DNA from: Neobacillus mesonae
GTDB lineage: Bacteria > Bacillota > Bacilli > Bacillales > Cytobacillaceae
DNA: 64,000 bases
Assembly: GCF_023715155.1 (NCBI RefSeq)
Contig: NZ_JAMBNQ010000016.1
Span: 40,385-104,384 of the forward strand
Direction: 5' to 3'
The notes beneath the pieces were generated by a model that was not told where the DNA came from, searched no databases, and worked only from the letters and a program-made list of their open reading frames with translations. A program made the translations under genes and the position numbers. Below, in pieces: positions 44,878 to 53,500 of this stretch; within the stretch, counting starts at the first letter, position 1; each line of letters starts with the position of its first letter.

Positions 44878-46476
44878 ATGTCTAGCCTAGACCAAATTAT
44901 TTCAAATCTTGAAATGGAGCTGCAGCAACTTCTAGCCGCCTATAAGGAACAAATTGTTACGTTAGAATTAGAAAATAAGAATCTACGGTATGAAATTGAA
45001 AAAATAAATAACGAAAAAAGTACATTACTTGAAGAACTCAGAAACATAAAAAATAGTAAACCTTTAATCGAAAAAAATCATTCATATTCCTCTTCTACAT
45101 TAGACCATTCTTTATTATTGCTTTCGGAATTTAATGAAAGCATCGAGAAAGAAGACCTTGAAACGGTGCATTATTCACTTGAACTACTTTGCAAAAATCC
45201 CATACATCTGCCTAATGACGATTCCGACATTAGGATTTTCGTTAATAACATTTTTCATCTTGTCAAGGCAATTAAAGTTTTGGAAAATGAATTTATTGAT
45301 AAAATAGTGGCAAACTTTTTCAAATTATTATCAACACTTCGAAGTAAGCAGACAGCTTATTTAACTCATTTTCTTAAGGAAAATTATCCCGAACTGTTAG
45401 ACTGTTCCCTTAATTTAAATGAACCAAAAACAATCATTCGATTTCTAAAACTATTAATGGACTATCAATTTGAAGTTGAATTAGCAGAAGCATTATCACA
45501 TATTATTAAAGTGGAATGGAGTTTTCTAGATTTTAACGTTTCAAAAGCGGAGTTTTGTTTCTTTTTATGGTATGCTTACTTATTTGACTTAGATGGAGAA
45601 CTGCTTGTTAAAACCCACGAAAGTAAGAAATGGTTAGATGTAAAGAATAGTGTGTTTCAACTATATTCATATCTATTAGACTGCATTAAAAAGCAAAAAG
45701 TTAAAGATAAAAAATGGCAAAATGAATTAATACAAAGGTTTAAACAAAATAAAGTATTCAATATGAAAGAAACCGAACGAATTTTAGAAAAAGTACATTA
45801 CGATTTTGATAATATAGTCATTACAAAAGATCCATTAAAGTTTCCTACTTATGAAAAGGCTTTGCATATGGTAGATACAGTTAAGCTCAATCAATTAATA
45901 ATAGATTTACAATTAAAGAAAAAAGATGTTTTTGTTCCTATTTATTCAAATAAGTCTCTTAATATTTTTAATGGTGAATACCATAACGTAACCGTTTATT
46001 TGAAAGAAGGCAGCAAAAAAAAGAAAAAAGCATTTATAACGTTTGAGGATGTAGAAGAAATTCATAAAAAAGTTAAACCAGGAAGAATAAAAGCAGTAAA
46101 GTATGTTGAACCGCAAACAAAAAAAACAATTAATAAACCCATAGTAACAATTAAATGGCCAAGTACTGATTTAAGAGACAAACCAAAGCATCCTTCCCAA
46201 GAGCAAACTGCCTTAAATGAAAATAGTGAATTAAAAAAACAAGGATACCAAATTACAGGCCTTACCAGGGCAGAACGCTGGTCTATTCTTCAAAAGGCTG
46301 TTCCCGCATTAGGCTTAAAAAAGGTTGCCTACACAATTGCGAATAATATCAGATTACGAAAAGGCCAAAAAAATGGCCAAAGAAAATTTAGTTACGCAAT
46401 TGGGGAATGGGAACTTGATTTGGCCAAATTGAAAAAAACTTACTATCAAAAAGATTTTACATGGCCAAGCTATTAA
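44878..46476 (+). CDS. Unrecognised 532-aa coiled-coil protein divergent from Zorya
   Basis: I do not recognise this protein as a named family. Residues 1-55 are a leucine-zipper-like coiled coil (LEMELQQLLAAYKEQIVTLE, then NNEKSTLLEELRNIK). About 75-330 is an all-helical repeat-like region rich in Leu, Phe and Lys. About 335-395 has beta strands (VFVPIYSNKSLNIFNGEYHN). The last 80 residues form a distinct basic domain: LTRAERWSILQKAVPALGLK, VAYTIANNIRLRKGQKNGQRKF, AIGEWELDLAKLKKTYY and a final FTWPS. I recall this tail fused to other N-termini in Firmicutes but cannot name it. Position and coiled coil suggest a regulator or additional sensor for the Zorya locus; this is inference. Confidence 0.7.
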   Translation: MSSLDQIISNLEMELQQLLAAYKEQIVTLELENKNLRYEIEKINNEKSTLLEELRNIKNSKPLIEKNHSYSSSTLDHSLLLLSEFNESIEKEDLETVHYSLELLCKNPIHLPNDDSDIRIFVNNIFHLVKAIKVLENEFIDKIVANFFKLLSTLRSKQTAYLTHFLKENYPELLDCSLNLNEPKTIIRFLKLLMDYQFEVELAEALSHIIKVEWSFLDFNVSKAEFCFFLWYAYLFDLDGELLVKTHESKKWLDVKNSVFQLYSYLLDCIKKQKVKDKKWQNELIQRFKQNKVFNMKETERILEKVHYDFDNIVITKDPLKFPTYEKALHMVDTVKLNQLIIDLQLKKKDVFVPIYSNKSLNIFNGEYHNVTVYLKEGSKKKKKAFITFEDVEEIHKKVKPGRIKAVKYVEPQTKKTINKPIVTIKWPSTDLRDKPKHPSQEQTALNENSELKKQGYQITGLTRAERWSILQKAVPALGLKKVAYTIANNIRLRKGQKNGQRKFSYAIGEWELDLAKLKKTYYQKDFTWPSY

Positions 46477-46623
46477 ATTACTCTTTAAGGTAATTTCTCC
46501 GTTACAAAAATCAATTTTTTAAAAAGGCCTATTCTATTTTTAACTTTGCGTTGCCTGGCACTCCTGAAGACTTATAATATATTTCGAAGAAGGCAGTTTA
46601 GACGTTGACTTAAAAAAGGGTAA

Positions 46624-46658
46624 GTCCCCATCCCAAGCAGGTTCTGCTGGGAGGGGAC
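46624..46658 (-). terminator. Terminator between convergent genes
   Basis: 15-bp GC-rich stem (GTCCCC-a-TCCCA-a-GCAG with CTGC-TGGGA-GGGGAC, two bulged A). On the minus strand it is followed by TTACCCTTTTTT, ending the YkqA/175-aa transcript; on the plus strand the tail is ATTTTGCC. A CCTGGCACT fragment of a REP-like palindrome lies at about 46550-46563. Confidence 0.8.
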
Positions 46659-46674
46659 ATTTTGCCTTACTCTT

Positions 46675-47202
46675 TTATTCTAAATATCCATTGATTTCAA
46701 ACTGTTTGCTCCAAAGTGAAAATTGTTTACTATAAATGGATTTGCACACTTCAATATCATTTTGGTAATGCTTCAGAACTTGGATTTGTTTTAAAATAGA
46801 CGAATCTTGAAATACGGAAAGCAAAATTTTATGGGAGCTAGTGATTGACCTTACATGAATATATAGTTCTTGGAGGTTTTCAGGATGAATATCCTGATAC
46901 AATTCGATGAATTCTTTGTTAGCATCTTGAAAATATTGATTGACCAATCTGATTAAATTTTTATCTTTTAAAACATACAGTCCAATCATGACGAGCGCGT
47001 CTTCCAGCATATTTTCTAGTGTTGGAATCCAGGTTACTCTGTTTGAGTTAGTTGGTTCATGCTCCTTAAATATGTCTGCTGGTGTTAAAATCCATGCTGG
47101 TCTGCTATTTTCCGAGAGATACAGCGTGTGTGAAATGTTTAAAATTCCATTGTCATATGAATGCTTCTGGCCAACCAAAATTTGCGCAGTGAATGTACCC
47201 AT
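46675..47202 (-). CDS. Hypothetical protein coupled to YkqA-like gene (175 aa)
   Basis: A 175-residue soluble protein with no motif I can place. N-terminal strands (FTAQILVGQKHSYDNGILNI then LYLSENSRPAWILTP) and a helical C-terminal half (ENMLEDALVMIGLYVLKDKN...). Its AGGAGG lies inside the last codons of the upstream YkqA-like gene, so the two are cotranscribed and probably coupled. A role linked to gamma-glutamyl-amine or peptide metabolism is possible by context only. Confidence 0.65.
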   Translation of the reverse strand: MGTFTAQILVGQKHSYDNGILNISHTLYLSENSRPAWILTPADIFKEHEPTNSNRVTWIPTLENMLEDALVMIGLYVLKDKNLIRLVNQYFQDANKEFIELYQDIHPENLQELYIHVRSITSSHKILLSVFQDSSILKQIQVLKHYQNDIEVCKSIYSKQFSLWSKQFEINGYLE

Positions 47203-47203
47203 T

Positions 47204-48076
47204 TCACATTCCTCCTATTGTTTGATGTAGATTTTTTAAAAAATTTATATGAGTTTTTAGCTTTGATATATAATCAGCTGATAAATAACCATCTGCTCCA
47301 CGTAGGATTTCTTCTTCATATTTAGCCGATGGAGCAGTTTCCTCTTCCTTGTCCTTAACAGTAAAGGTAAGTGCCTGTATGTCCTTACCATGTAGCTTAA
47401 TTGTTACAAAAGTCGCACGGTAGGCAGTGGGCGCACCTTCACGTTGATATAGATAATTTTTTAAAGCCTCAATAGGAATTTTGTAGACCTTGCCTTCCAC
47501 CCTACCACCTTCCTCCACAATATCAGCTCGCCCCATACCATCTTCCTTAGATTTGCGGGTAAAACGTAGAGTATAATTATCAAGCACGCCAACCCCGAGC
47601 ATATCCTGAAAGTAGGCATCTACTCGTTTTTCGATAAATCGTTTGTTGTCCATGCAGCTTCCATAGGCAAAATAAAGAATTGAATCGTTTTGCTTTTTTG
47701 TCCATTTGTACTCCTTCCAATCACCCCAAGGTATTCTTTTGTTTAATAACATCTCTGGACCTGCTACATATACATAGGCATTTGATTGACCCTTGTCTGT
47801 ATATACTGTTTGTTCGACTCTTTCATATAAATTGGATGACCCACCTCTCCTATATCCTTCCAGTACATCAAGACGATTTAATTCAGTCTCCGTTACTGAG
47901 TAAAGTTCACCGTACACATAAGATGATTGTGATTGTTTCATGGCTGGATAGCCATATCCTGCATCATACAACTTACCATTAGTCCAACACTGTTCTGCGA
48001 TACACGATGCATTTTTTTTAAGATGGGCATTTCCTTCTCCTTTACGTAAGGTTCCATATACAAATACCTTTCTCAT
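47204..48076 (-). CDS. ykqA: YkqA-like tandem gamma-glutamylcyclotransferase
   Basis: 290 residues with two GGCT/AIG2-like folds. The first begins MRKVFVYGTLRKGEGN (YGTLR substrate loop) and runs to about 120; the second begins YFAYGSCMDNKRFIEKR (about 144) with GRADIVEEGG and VEGKVYKI. Such enzymes cyclise gamma-glutamyl residues to 5-oxoproline. In length and order it matches B. subtilis YkqA (about 277 residues). AAGGAG lies 10 nt before the ATG. Which of the two domains is active is not clear; the acidic residue expected in the second is plausible in GEL (first) but not verified. Confidence 0.85.
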   Translation of the reverse strand: MRKVFVYGTLRKGEGNAHLKKNASCIAEQCWTNGKLYDAGYGYPAMKQSQSSYVYGELYSVTETELNRLDVLEGYRRGGSSNLYERVEQTVYTDKGQSNAYVYVAGPEMLLNKRIPWGDWKEYKWTKKQNDSILYFAYGSCMDNKRFIEKRVDAYFQDMLGVGVLDNYTLRFTRKSKEDGMGRADIVEEGGRVEGKVYKIPIEALKNYLYQREGAPTAYRATFVTIKLHGKDIQALTFTVKDKEEETAPSAKYEEEILRGADGYLSADYISKLKTHINFLKNLHQTIGGM

Positions 48077-48119
48077 TCTTTACCACTCCTTTGCTTTTGT
48101 TGATTTCAGTGTAAAACAA

Positions 48120-48144
48120 GAAGGTTGCGACTTACGCAACCTTC
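48120..48144 (-). terminator. Terminator of the TPR/winged-helix gene
   Basis: Perfect 10-bp stem GAAGGTTGCG/CGCAACCTTC with a 5-nt loop, then TTGTTTTAC on the minus strand, 14 bp after the stop at 48158. Confidence 0.8.
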
Positions 48145-48157
48145 GGAAATTGTCTCA

Positions 48158-49072
48158 TTATAGAACTTTTATAATTTTAGTATCAATAGAATTCCACTTA
48201 TAGCCATGCCCACGCTTGTTGACAATGGGATTCCCGCACTCACCAGGTAAACATTTTTTTACCTGATTATTTATTTTAGATATAATGGATTTGATTGAAG
48301 AGAGCTCAGGTGCCTCATCCTCTGACCATACGTACATAACAAGTTCTTCCTTTGTAACAAACCTGTTTTTTTCAATCAAGTAACTTAGGACTTCTGCTTG
48401 TTTTCTTTCTAACCTCTCTGTATCATTAGGACCGGAAAAGGTTGGACTAAGATGTGCCAAATCTAACGTCCCTTCATATGATTCATCATTATTTTGTAAA
48501 TCCTCCGCATCGTCCACACTTACAAATTCAATATCGCCATCCGGATAGTGAACGATTCTTCTGGAATACCCCTCCTGTGTAATAAGCGCTTCCACTTCTT
48601 TTATTTCACTAGAGAAATTATTCTCCTTGTCTAACTCTTTCGCTTTTTTTAAAAAGCAATAGGCTTCCCGATCCTTTACTAGATGATAAAAAGCTTTTGC
48701 AATTGTCGCATATGCCCGTAACAATCTAATATCAGACAAAGGTTGCTTTATAGCTCTTAAAAAGTATTCAATGCACATATTATAATCTTTTGTTTCATAG
48801 CTGACATGCCCCATCCGATATAAAGCATCCACATGATTTGGAAAAAGCTCTAAAACCTTTTTAAACAGTTTAGCAGCTTTCATTTCATTCACATATACCA
48901 ATTTTTCATCAGTCCCACACCGGACTAATAATTTCGCAAGTTCCATCTTGTATTCAGTACATTCAGGATATTTTTGTAAAAGGCTTTGGTATATCCTGAT
49001 TCCACTCTCTAGCCAAGCTGACTCTCTCATAGACCCTTCTTTTCTTTTCCAATTCCTAATTACGTCTGGCAT
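48158..49072 (-). CDS. TPR protein with C-terminal OmpR-type winged helix
   Basis: A 304-residue one-component regulator of unusual order. TPR-like helix pairs cover about 20-160 (ESGIRIYQSLLQKYPECTEY; AAKLFKKVLELFPNHVDALY; AYCFLKKAKELDKENN), and a C-terminal Trans_reg_C winged helix covers about 215-295 (LERKQAEVLSYLIEKNRFVT, then INNQVKKCLPGECGNPIVNKRGHGYKW with the GxGYxW wing). No receiver domain. The start at 49072 (GGGGTG upstream) is preferred over 49099. TPRs probably bind a peptide or protein partner. Its targets are unknown; the neighbouring YkqA pair is one option. Confidence 0.8.
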   Translation of the reverse strand: MPDVIRNWKRKEGSMRESAWLESGIRIYQSLLQKYPECTEYKMELAKLLVRCGTDEKLVYVNEMKAAKLFKKVLELFPNHVDALYRMGHVSYETKDYNMCIEYFLRAIKQPLSDIRLLRAYATIAKAFYHLVKDREAYCFLKKAKELDKENNFSSEIKEVEALITQEGYSRRIVHYPDGDIEFVSVDDAEDLQNNDESYEGTLDLAHLSPTFSGPNDTERLERKQAEVLSYLIEKNRFVTKEELVMYVWSEDEAPELSSIKSIISKINNQVKKCLPGECGNPIVNKRGHGYKWNSIDTKIIKVL

Positions 49073-50073
49073 TGTTAACACCCCTTTATATAAACACAAA
49101 CATGAATAATGACAGGCTTTTTTTATTTCCTAAGTCTTGTAATACCAATTAGTTTATTTAATTCAACCTTCTTTTCTTAGATTCCTTTTTATCCCTAAAA
49201 AGGTTTCTTAAATTGAAAAAGGCCATAATATGTAAAAATATCAACATTTATAAAATTTATAGTGGGAACTGAACGTAAAGCGATATGAAACTTGAGAATA
49301 TTGCATTGAAATTTTAAAAGAAATAGTGCCGAGCACCTTTCAGATTTCTGGTTGGTGCCTGACACTATTCTTAACGCTAAAGGTCCATCCAACCCTCTCA
49401 AGAACTCACTGCCACACCCTGTCCCATATTTAGTCCATCCACCAATCACCGTCATATTCCGCAGCAAAATGTATAGACATAACCTGCTGCAATCAGCTTA
49501 ATTTTTCCAGAACATTCCATTATTTTACTTTGGAATGACAAGTCTATCTACATAAACTTTAACCTAGTATAATAATTCTGAATATCTGTATCTTTTCAGG
49601 TGATATAAATAACTTCGAAGAATAAAATTGGTGAAAGAGCTTATTGAGGCGATAAAGGCTCTTAATATATTTAAAGGTTATTTTACGGAAAGTTAGGAGA
49701 AGTTTGTTTAAATTAGGAAATTGTCGCATGACACCTCGAATATATAAAATAAGTGCCGAACTTTCAAAATGGTACATGACAATGGAAGGAGACCGATCCT
49801 ATGTCGGCAAGTAAACAAATATTTCAATGGGCAGGACTATAAAAACACACATGACAGGCAGTTCTTTTTCCTAAATTTTATTCTTGAAATTTCTGTTTTA
49901 TAACATTTTTTGGAACACAGACAATGATTTGTCAATTTAATCAAATTCACTATAAAAACAAAAAAATAAACCTCACAAATAGTAAACTTGTCAGGTTTAA
50001 GTTAGATGCATTCTTTTATTTATCCGTCCTTAATAAACCCTCATATCCATTTATATTGAATTCAATAAAAAAG
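49073..50073. other. 1-kb intergenic region with REP-like element and gene stumps
   Basis: No gene is supportable. Contents: a REP-like inverted pair at 49322-49369; a 13-codon frame at 49801-49842 (MSASKQIFQWAGL) preceded by a proper AAGGAG 9 nt upstream, which looks like the stump of a lost gene; a stem AAGAGC/GCTCTT near 49637-49664. Frames at 49195-49467 and 49559-49777 on the minus strand have no start signals. Confidence 0.55.
49322..49369. repeat. REP-like inverted pair (AATAGTGYC..GCACC)
   Basis: Left arm AATAGTGCCGAGCACC and right arm GGTGCCTGACACTATT face each other across about 16 bp. The right arm carries the TTGGTGCCTGACAC core that recurs at 57440 and, in part, at 46550. This core is a known intergenic palindrome type in Bacillus. 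Confidence 0.65.
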
Positions 50074-50469
50074 CTATTTAGCTTTCTGATCTGGTTGATG
50101 AATACCAAAGATATTTCCTCCTGTATCTAAATAATATCCTTGCCATGCCATTCCTGGTAGTGCGTATTTTGGTAATGCAACCTTGCCGCCATACTCTAGA
50201 ATTTTCGCTTCAGTTGCATCATAATCTTCCACTCCCATCGTACAAGCATAGCCGTTTAAAGCTTGATTGGGTTGTGGAGGAGGACTTTGACGTTGCATCA
50301 ATGCACCATTAATTCCAGGCTCGTTTTCCTCACCAGTCACGGCTCCGAAATAAGGCATTCCAGCATATTCACTCCAGTCTTGAAAGGTCCATCCAAATAC
50401 ATTCCCATAAAATTTACTCGCCCGGTCCATGTCATCTACATGAATTTCGAAATGTACTAATCTTCCCAA
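50074..50469 (-). CDS. VOC (glyoxalase/bleomycin-resistance fold) protein
   Basis: 131 residues, two beta-alpha-beta-beta-beta modules. Start is TTG at 50469, with AGGAGG 7 nt upstream, reading GRLVHFEIHVDDMDRASKFYGNVFGWTFQDW; the longer frame from 50553 crosses this site. GYACTMGVEDYDATEAKILEYGG and MAWQGYYLDTGGNIFGIHQ form the second module. Potential metal ligands are His in HFEIHV and His in FGIHQ. This glyoxalase-like group (GRLVHFEI...) has no fixed substrate. A short gene with no operon partners. Confidence 0.88.
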   Translation of the reverse strand: MGRLVHFEIHVDDMDRASKFYGNVFGWTFQDWSEYAGMPYFGAVTGEENEPGINGALMQRQSPPPQPNQALNGYACTMGVEDYDATEAKILEYGGKVALPKYALPGMAWQGYYLDTGGNIFGIHQPDQKAK

Positions 50470-50713
50470 ATAATTACCTCCTATTATATTACTTACCTTC
50501 CTATTATCACCAAATACATTTTCGATAGCAACTGTTTTCATTGTGATAAGCAATGAGCAAATTTATACGTTCGCTTCCCAATTTTTGAATGACCTATTTC
50601 GTTGATGGACAATCGTCTTACATTACCTGCCTTCTCATTAAAATCAAGGCTGCACTTTTCTGTCTTATTTAGTTCACTTCTGACATATTTATCATGACGC
50701 CGAAATCACATTC

Positions 50714-52243
50714 ATGAAGAAAATCCCCCATGAGTTTCCGGCTCTAATACTAATAGAACCGTTTGATTCATATTCTTATAAAAGAAAACCATCAAAAGGG
50801 GTGTATAGTCCGGTGAAAAAAGTGAAGGTTCGGTTGCGGCCCATTGTTACAAAGGTAAATTTGCCTACAGTTTTAAAAACAGCTATACTTCCGGGCGACT
50901 CAATGGAAAGTTTATTTATTGCAACCCAGGTTGGAGAAATCTTTTACATAAGAAATGGGGATATAAGGACCTTTTTAAATATCGGTAAAAAAATCATAAA
51001 GCTTGGTAGTTCTGAACCAGGTGTTTCTGGTCGTGGTTATGATGAACGGGGTTTGCTGGGGTTGGCATTTCATCCCGCATTTACTTATAACGGTTTGTTT
51101 TATCTCCATTATACAGCGTCGGGAACACAAGGTCCGGGTGCACTTTCAGACCATTTTAAGCCTGAACCGTGTCATTCCGAAACCTTAAACCTAAAGTGGA
51201 CAAAAAGAGAAACTCATTATGATCATATTGATACAGTTGAAGAATGGATTTTACAATCAAATGGTCAGCCTCAAAAAAGAAGGACATTACTAAATTTAAG
51301 AAGACCGTTTTTCAACCATAATGGTGTCAACAGTTTAAACTTTTCACCTGAAACAGGAAAACTTGTTTTAACAACCGGGGATGGCGGCGCAGGCTATGAT
51401 CCATTTAATTTAAGCCAGGACGATATGGAAATTGCCGGTAAAATCATTGAAATTGATGTCAATAAGAATCATGTTATTAATAATCCGCCTGTCGTCACAC
51501 GTTTTAATGAACTTCCGGCACCTATTCAAGAAATGCTTACGGTGATTGCCAAAGGGGTTCGTAATATCCCAGGTATTTCATTTCAAATATATTATAATCA
51601 ATATATTAAATATATAGGAAATGTTGGTCAGGATCTGGTAGAGTCAATTTTTTCTTTTGTTCATTATAAACCAATACCGGTTACCCGCCTTGTTCAAGCA
51701 TACTTAAGTCACATCGAACCTGACCAAACAGGATTTATTAACTTTGGCTGGCGGGGATGGGAAGGTGCTTTTCCTACTTCATTTATAAGCGGCTGCACTG
51801 AAAATCCGTCTTTAAATGAGAAAACAATTGCTTATTACGATGAAGCAGTAAAAACTTCCGCTTGTCGTCTTCAGCCTTTAACTTATTATTTTCATAAAGA
51901 TCCAAGGCCCGATAAGTTTGGAGGAACTTCACTTACAGGGGTGCAAGCCTATATGGGCAGTGGAATCCCCGATTTAACGGGAAGCATTGTGTTTACCGAT
52001 CTTGCCGGTGATGTACCATCGCAGCCTACTGTTAAAGGAGTTCTAGCTTATACCAAAGTAAGAACAGATGGCAAACAAAATGATTTTCGTATGATTGAAA
52101 CCGATTATCATTTTGGGAATCAAACACCTTATTATGTTAGTCTGGGAACGAATTTGGATCAAACCATACTATATTTAGGGGTTTATGGCTCTATGAAAGT
52201 GACCGATCTGAATCAAGGTACTGTTTTTGAAATTGTTCAATGA
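50714..52243 (+). CDS. PQQ-dependent sugar dehydrogenase-like beta-propeller
   Basis: A 509-residue six-blade propeller of the GSDH/sorbosone dehydrogenase and HHIP family. LPTVLKTAILPGDSMESLFIATQVGEIFYI, DERGLLGLAFHPAF (about 112-125), FFNHNGVNSLNFSPETGKL and TTGDGGAG (about 225) are family motifs; NFGWRGWEGAFPT lies near 350. PQQ-binding would use Arg, His and Tyr residues not verified here. No signal peptide is visible, which is odd for a family that is mostly extracytoplasmic, and no clear ribosome site precedes the ATG. Sugar oxidation is the family role; the real substrate is unknown. Confidence 0.82.
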   Translation: MKKIPHEFPALILIEPFDSYSYKRKPSKGVYSPVKKVKVRLRPIVTKVNLPTVLKTAILPGDSMESLFIATQVGEIFYIRNGDIRTFLNIGKKIIKLGSSEPGVSGRGYDERGLLGLAFHPAFTYNGLFYLHYTASGTQGPGALSDHFKPEPCHSETLNLKWTKRETHYDHIDTVEEWILQSNGQPQKRRTLLNLRRPFFNHNGVNSLNFSPETGKLVLTTGDGGAGYDPFNLSQDDMEIAGKIIEIDVNKNHVINNPPVVTRFNELPAPIQEMLTVIAKGVRNIPGISFQIYYNQYIKYIGNVGQDLVESIFSFVHYKPIPVTRLVQAYLSHIEPDQTGFINFGWRGWEGAFPTSFISGCTENPSLNEKTIAYYDEAVKTSACRLQPLTYYFHKDPRPDKFGGTSLTGVQAYMGSGIPDLTGSIVFTDLAGDVPSQPTVKGVLAYTKVRTDGKQNDFRMIETDYHFGNQTPYYVSLGTNLDQTILYLGVYGSMKVTDLNQGTVFEIVQ

Positions 52244-52275
52244 ACAAAAACGCAAGGCCAAATTGGCCCTGCTTG

Positions 52276-52653
52276 TTATTTGACTATTACTTTTCCAACC
52301 ATTCCTTCCCTGAAATGGTACCGGCATATCAGTTCATATGTACCGGGCTGTTTCGGATTCACGGTAATGGTTTTTTCTTTTCCTGGCTGGACTTCAGCAT
52401 CAACTCCAAGTTTTTCCACTGTGAAGGTGTGCTCTTTCTTCCCTTTGTTTTTCAATATCAATGTAGTAGTTGTCGCATTGGGAATAGTTATGGCTTTAGG
52501 ATTAAAATAATCGTCATTCAACTCGATTTCCATGGCTTTCACCGTTTCTATGGGCTGAGTTTCGGCAAATACGCCGAGTGAGCCTGGAGCTGTCACAGCC
52601 ACAATCATAGAAAACAATACGAGCAATCCTGTTAACCGCTTTTTCGTAAACAT
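52276..52653 (-). CDS. Secreted cupredoxin-domain protein
   Basis: A 125-residue protein with a signal peptide (KKRL then a hydrophobic core, cleavage near GVFA-ET, residue 30) and one cupredoxin domain of the EfeO/Cupredoxin_1 type. The type 1 copper ligands are His75 (KKEHTF), Cys110 (ELIC), His113 (RYHF) and Met118 (EGM). It would be an exported electron carrier or metal binder. AGGAGG lies 8 nt before the ATG at 52653. It converges on the sugar dehydrogenase-like gene, with 32 bp and a GC hairpin (GCAAGGCC/GGCCCTGC) between the stops. Confidence 0.88.
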   Translation of the reverse strand: MFTKKRLTGLLVLFSMIVAVTAPGSLGVFAETQPIETVKAMEIELNDDYFNPKAITIPNATTTTLILKNKGKKEHTFTVEKLGVDAEVQPGKEKTITVNPKQPGTYELICRYHFREGMVGKVIVK

Positions 52654-52932
52654 TCGCAATCCCTCCTTTCCTAAGAACTATTTTTTTCTAATTTATAAAA
52701 AACTATTACTTTAAATTGGAGTTCAACGTCCTTTCAAATAGAATTCATTTATTTTTAAAAAAGAGACACCTCATAAATTTTTCTTCTATCATTTCAGGCA
52801 CCTTATAAAATATTCAATTTTCCTTGTTTCCCTATTAGTAAATTGTTGAATAGAATCGCATTTTGACTAGGAAACATTTTAGCTAAAAGGATATAATACA
52901 CTTGAGGAAGAGAGATTAAAGTACAGTCAGGG

Positions 52933-53236
52933 ATGAAAGAAATATTGCGAGCTTTAAAGTTGCATACCGCCCATATTAAAAAAGAATTGAATACACTGAA
53001 TACCGACCTTAAAACCATATTAAGGATTTCAAAACTGATCTTGAGAATCTAATGAATGAAAAATTCGAACATATGGAAGAAAAACTTGATCGTATATTAA
53101 GTCTAAATATAACGGTTTCAGAGTTGAGTTAACCGAAACACAGGAAACCGTTGATTACCTTACCATCAAAAGTTCCCAACATGAAAAAAAAGCTTCGAAA
53201 TCAAATTGGACAGAAATCCCTGTTCCATTTCTTTAA
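52933..53236 (+). pseudogene. Frameshifted coiled-coil gene (two or more shifts)
   Basis: Three frames join into one small coiled-coil protein. Frame 1 from ATG 52933 reads MKEILRALKLHTAHIKKELN. A second frame reads DFKTDLENLMNEKFEHMEEK, and a third (about 53106-53236) reads YNGFRVELTETQETVDYLTI and ends at TAA 53236. FRVELTETQETVDYL..K.SQHEKK is a tail I know from a family of small Bacillus coiled-coil proteins. At least two frameshifts and no intact frame above 60 codons; decayed. Confidence 0.75.
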
Positions 53237-53462
53237 GCATTCAAATAAAACGAACCCCAAAGCAAAACACTTTTAAAGTCTGCCTCTGATTATGAACCAA
53301 ATCAAACCAATTAACCAAACTAAGATTGAATGTTTTATTATATTTTCATAAATAAAAAGTAGATGACTAGGTTTATCATGATCAACTACTATTCATTTCT
53401 TCTCAAAAGTCTTATTATTCTGGACAAACTCCTGATAATGTCTGTGCCTTTTTATACCATGA

Positions 53463-53492
53463 AAAAACTGCCCAACAACCTGAGCAGTTTTT
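53463..53492 (-). terminator. Terminator of the L,D-transpeptidase gene
   Basis: 9-bp stem AAAAACTGC/GCAGTTTTT with a 12-nt loop, 9 bp after the stop at 53501; the minus-strand arm ends in TTTTTT. Confidence 0.85.
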
Positions 53493-53500
53493 CTTTAGAA

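Noticed and set aside
49195..49777. Two minus-strand frames of 90 and 72 codons
   Set aside because: No start signals; one is crossed by a REP-like repeat, so unlikely to be a gene.
52240..52581. 113-codon plus-strand frame opposite the cupredoxin gene
   Set aside because: Antisense to a gene with signal peptide and copper ligands; starts from the stop region of the sugar dehydrogenase gene.
52803..53018. 71-codon minus-strand frame
   Set aside because: Overlaps the decayed plus-strand coiled-coil gene and has no start signal.
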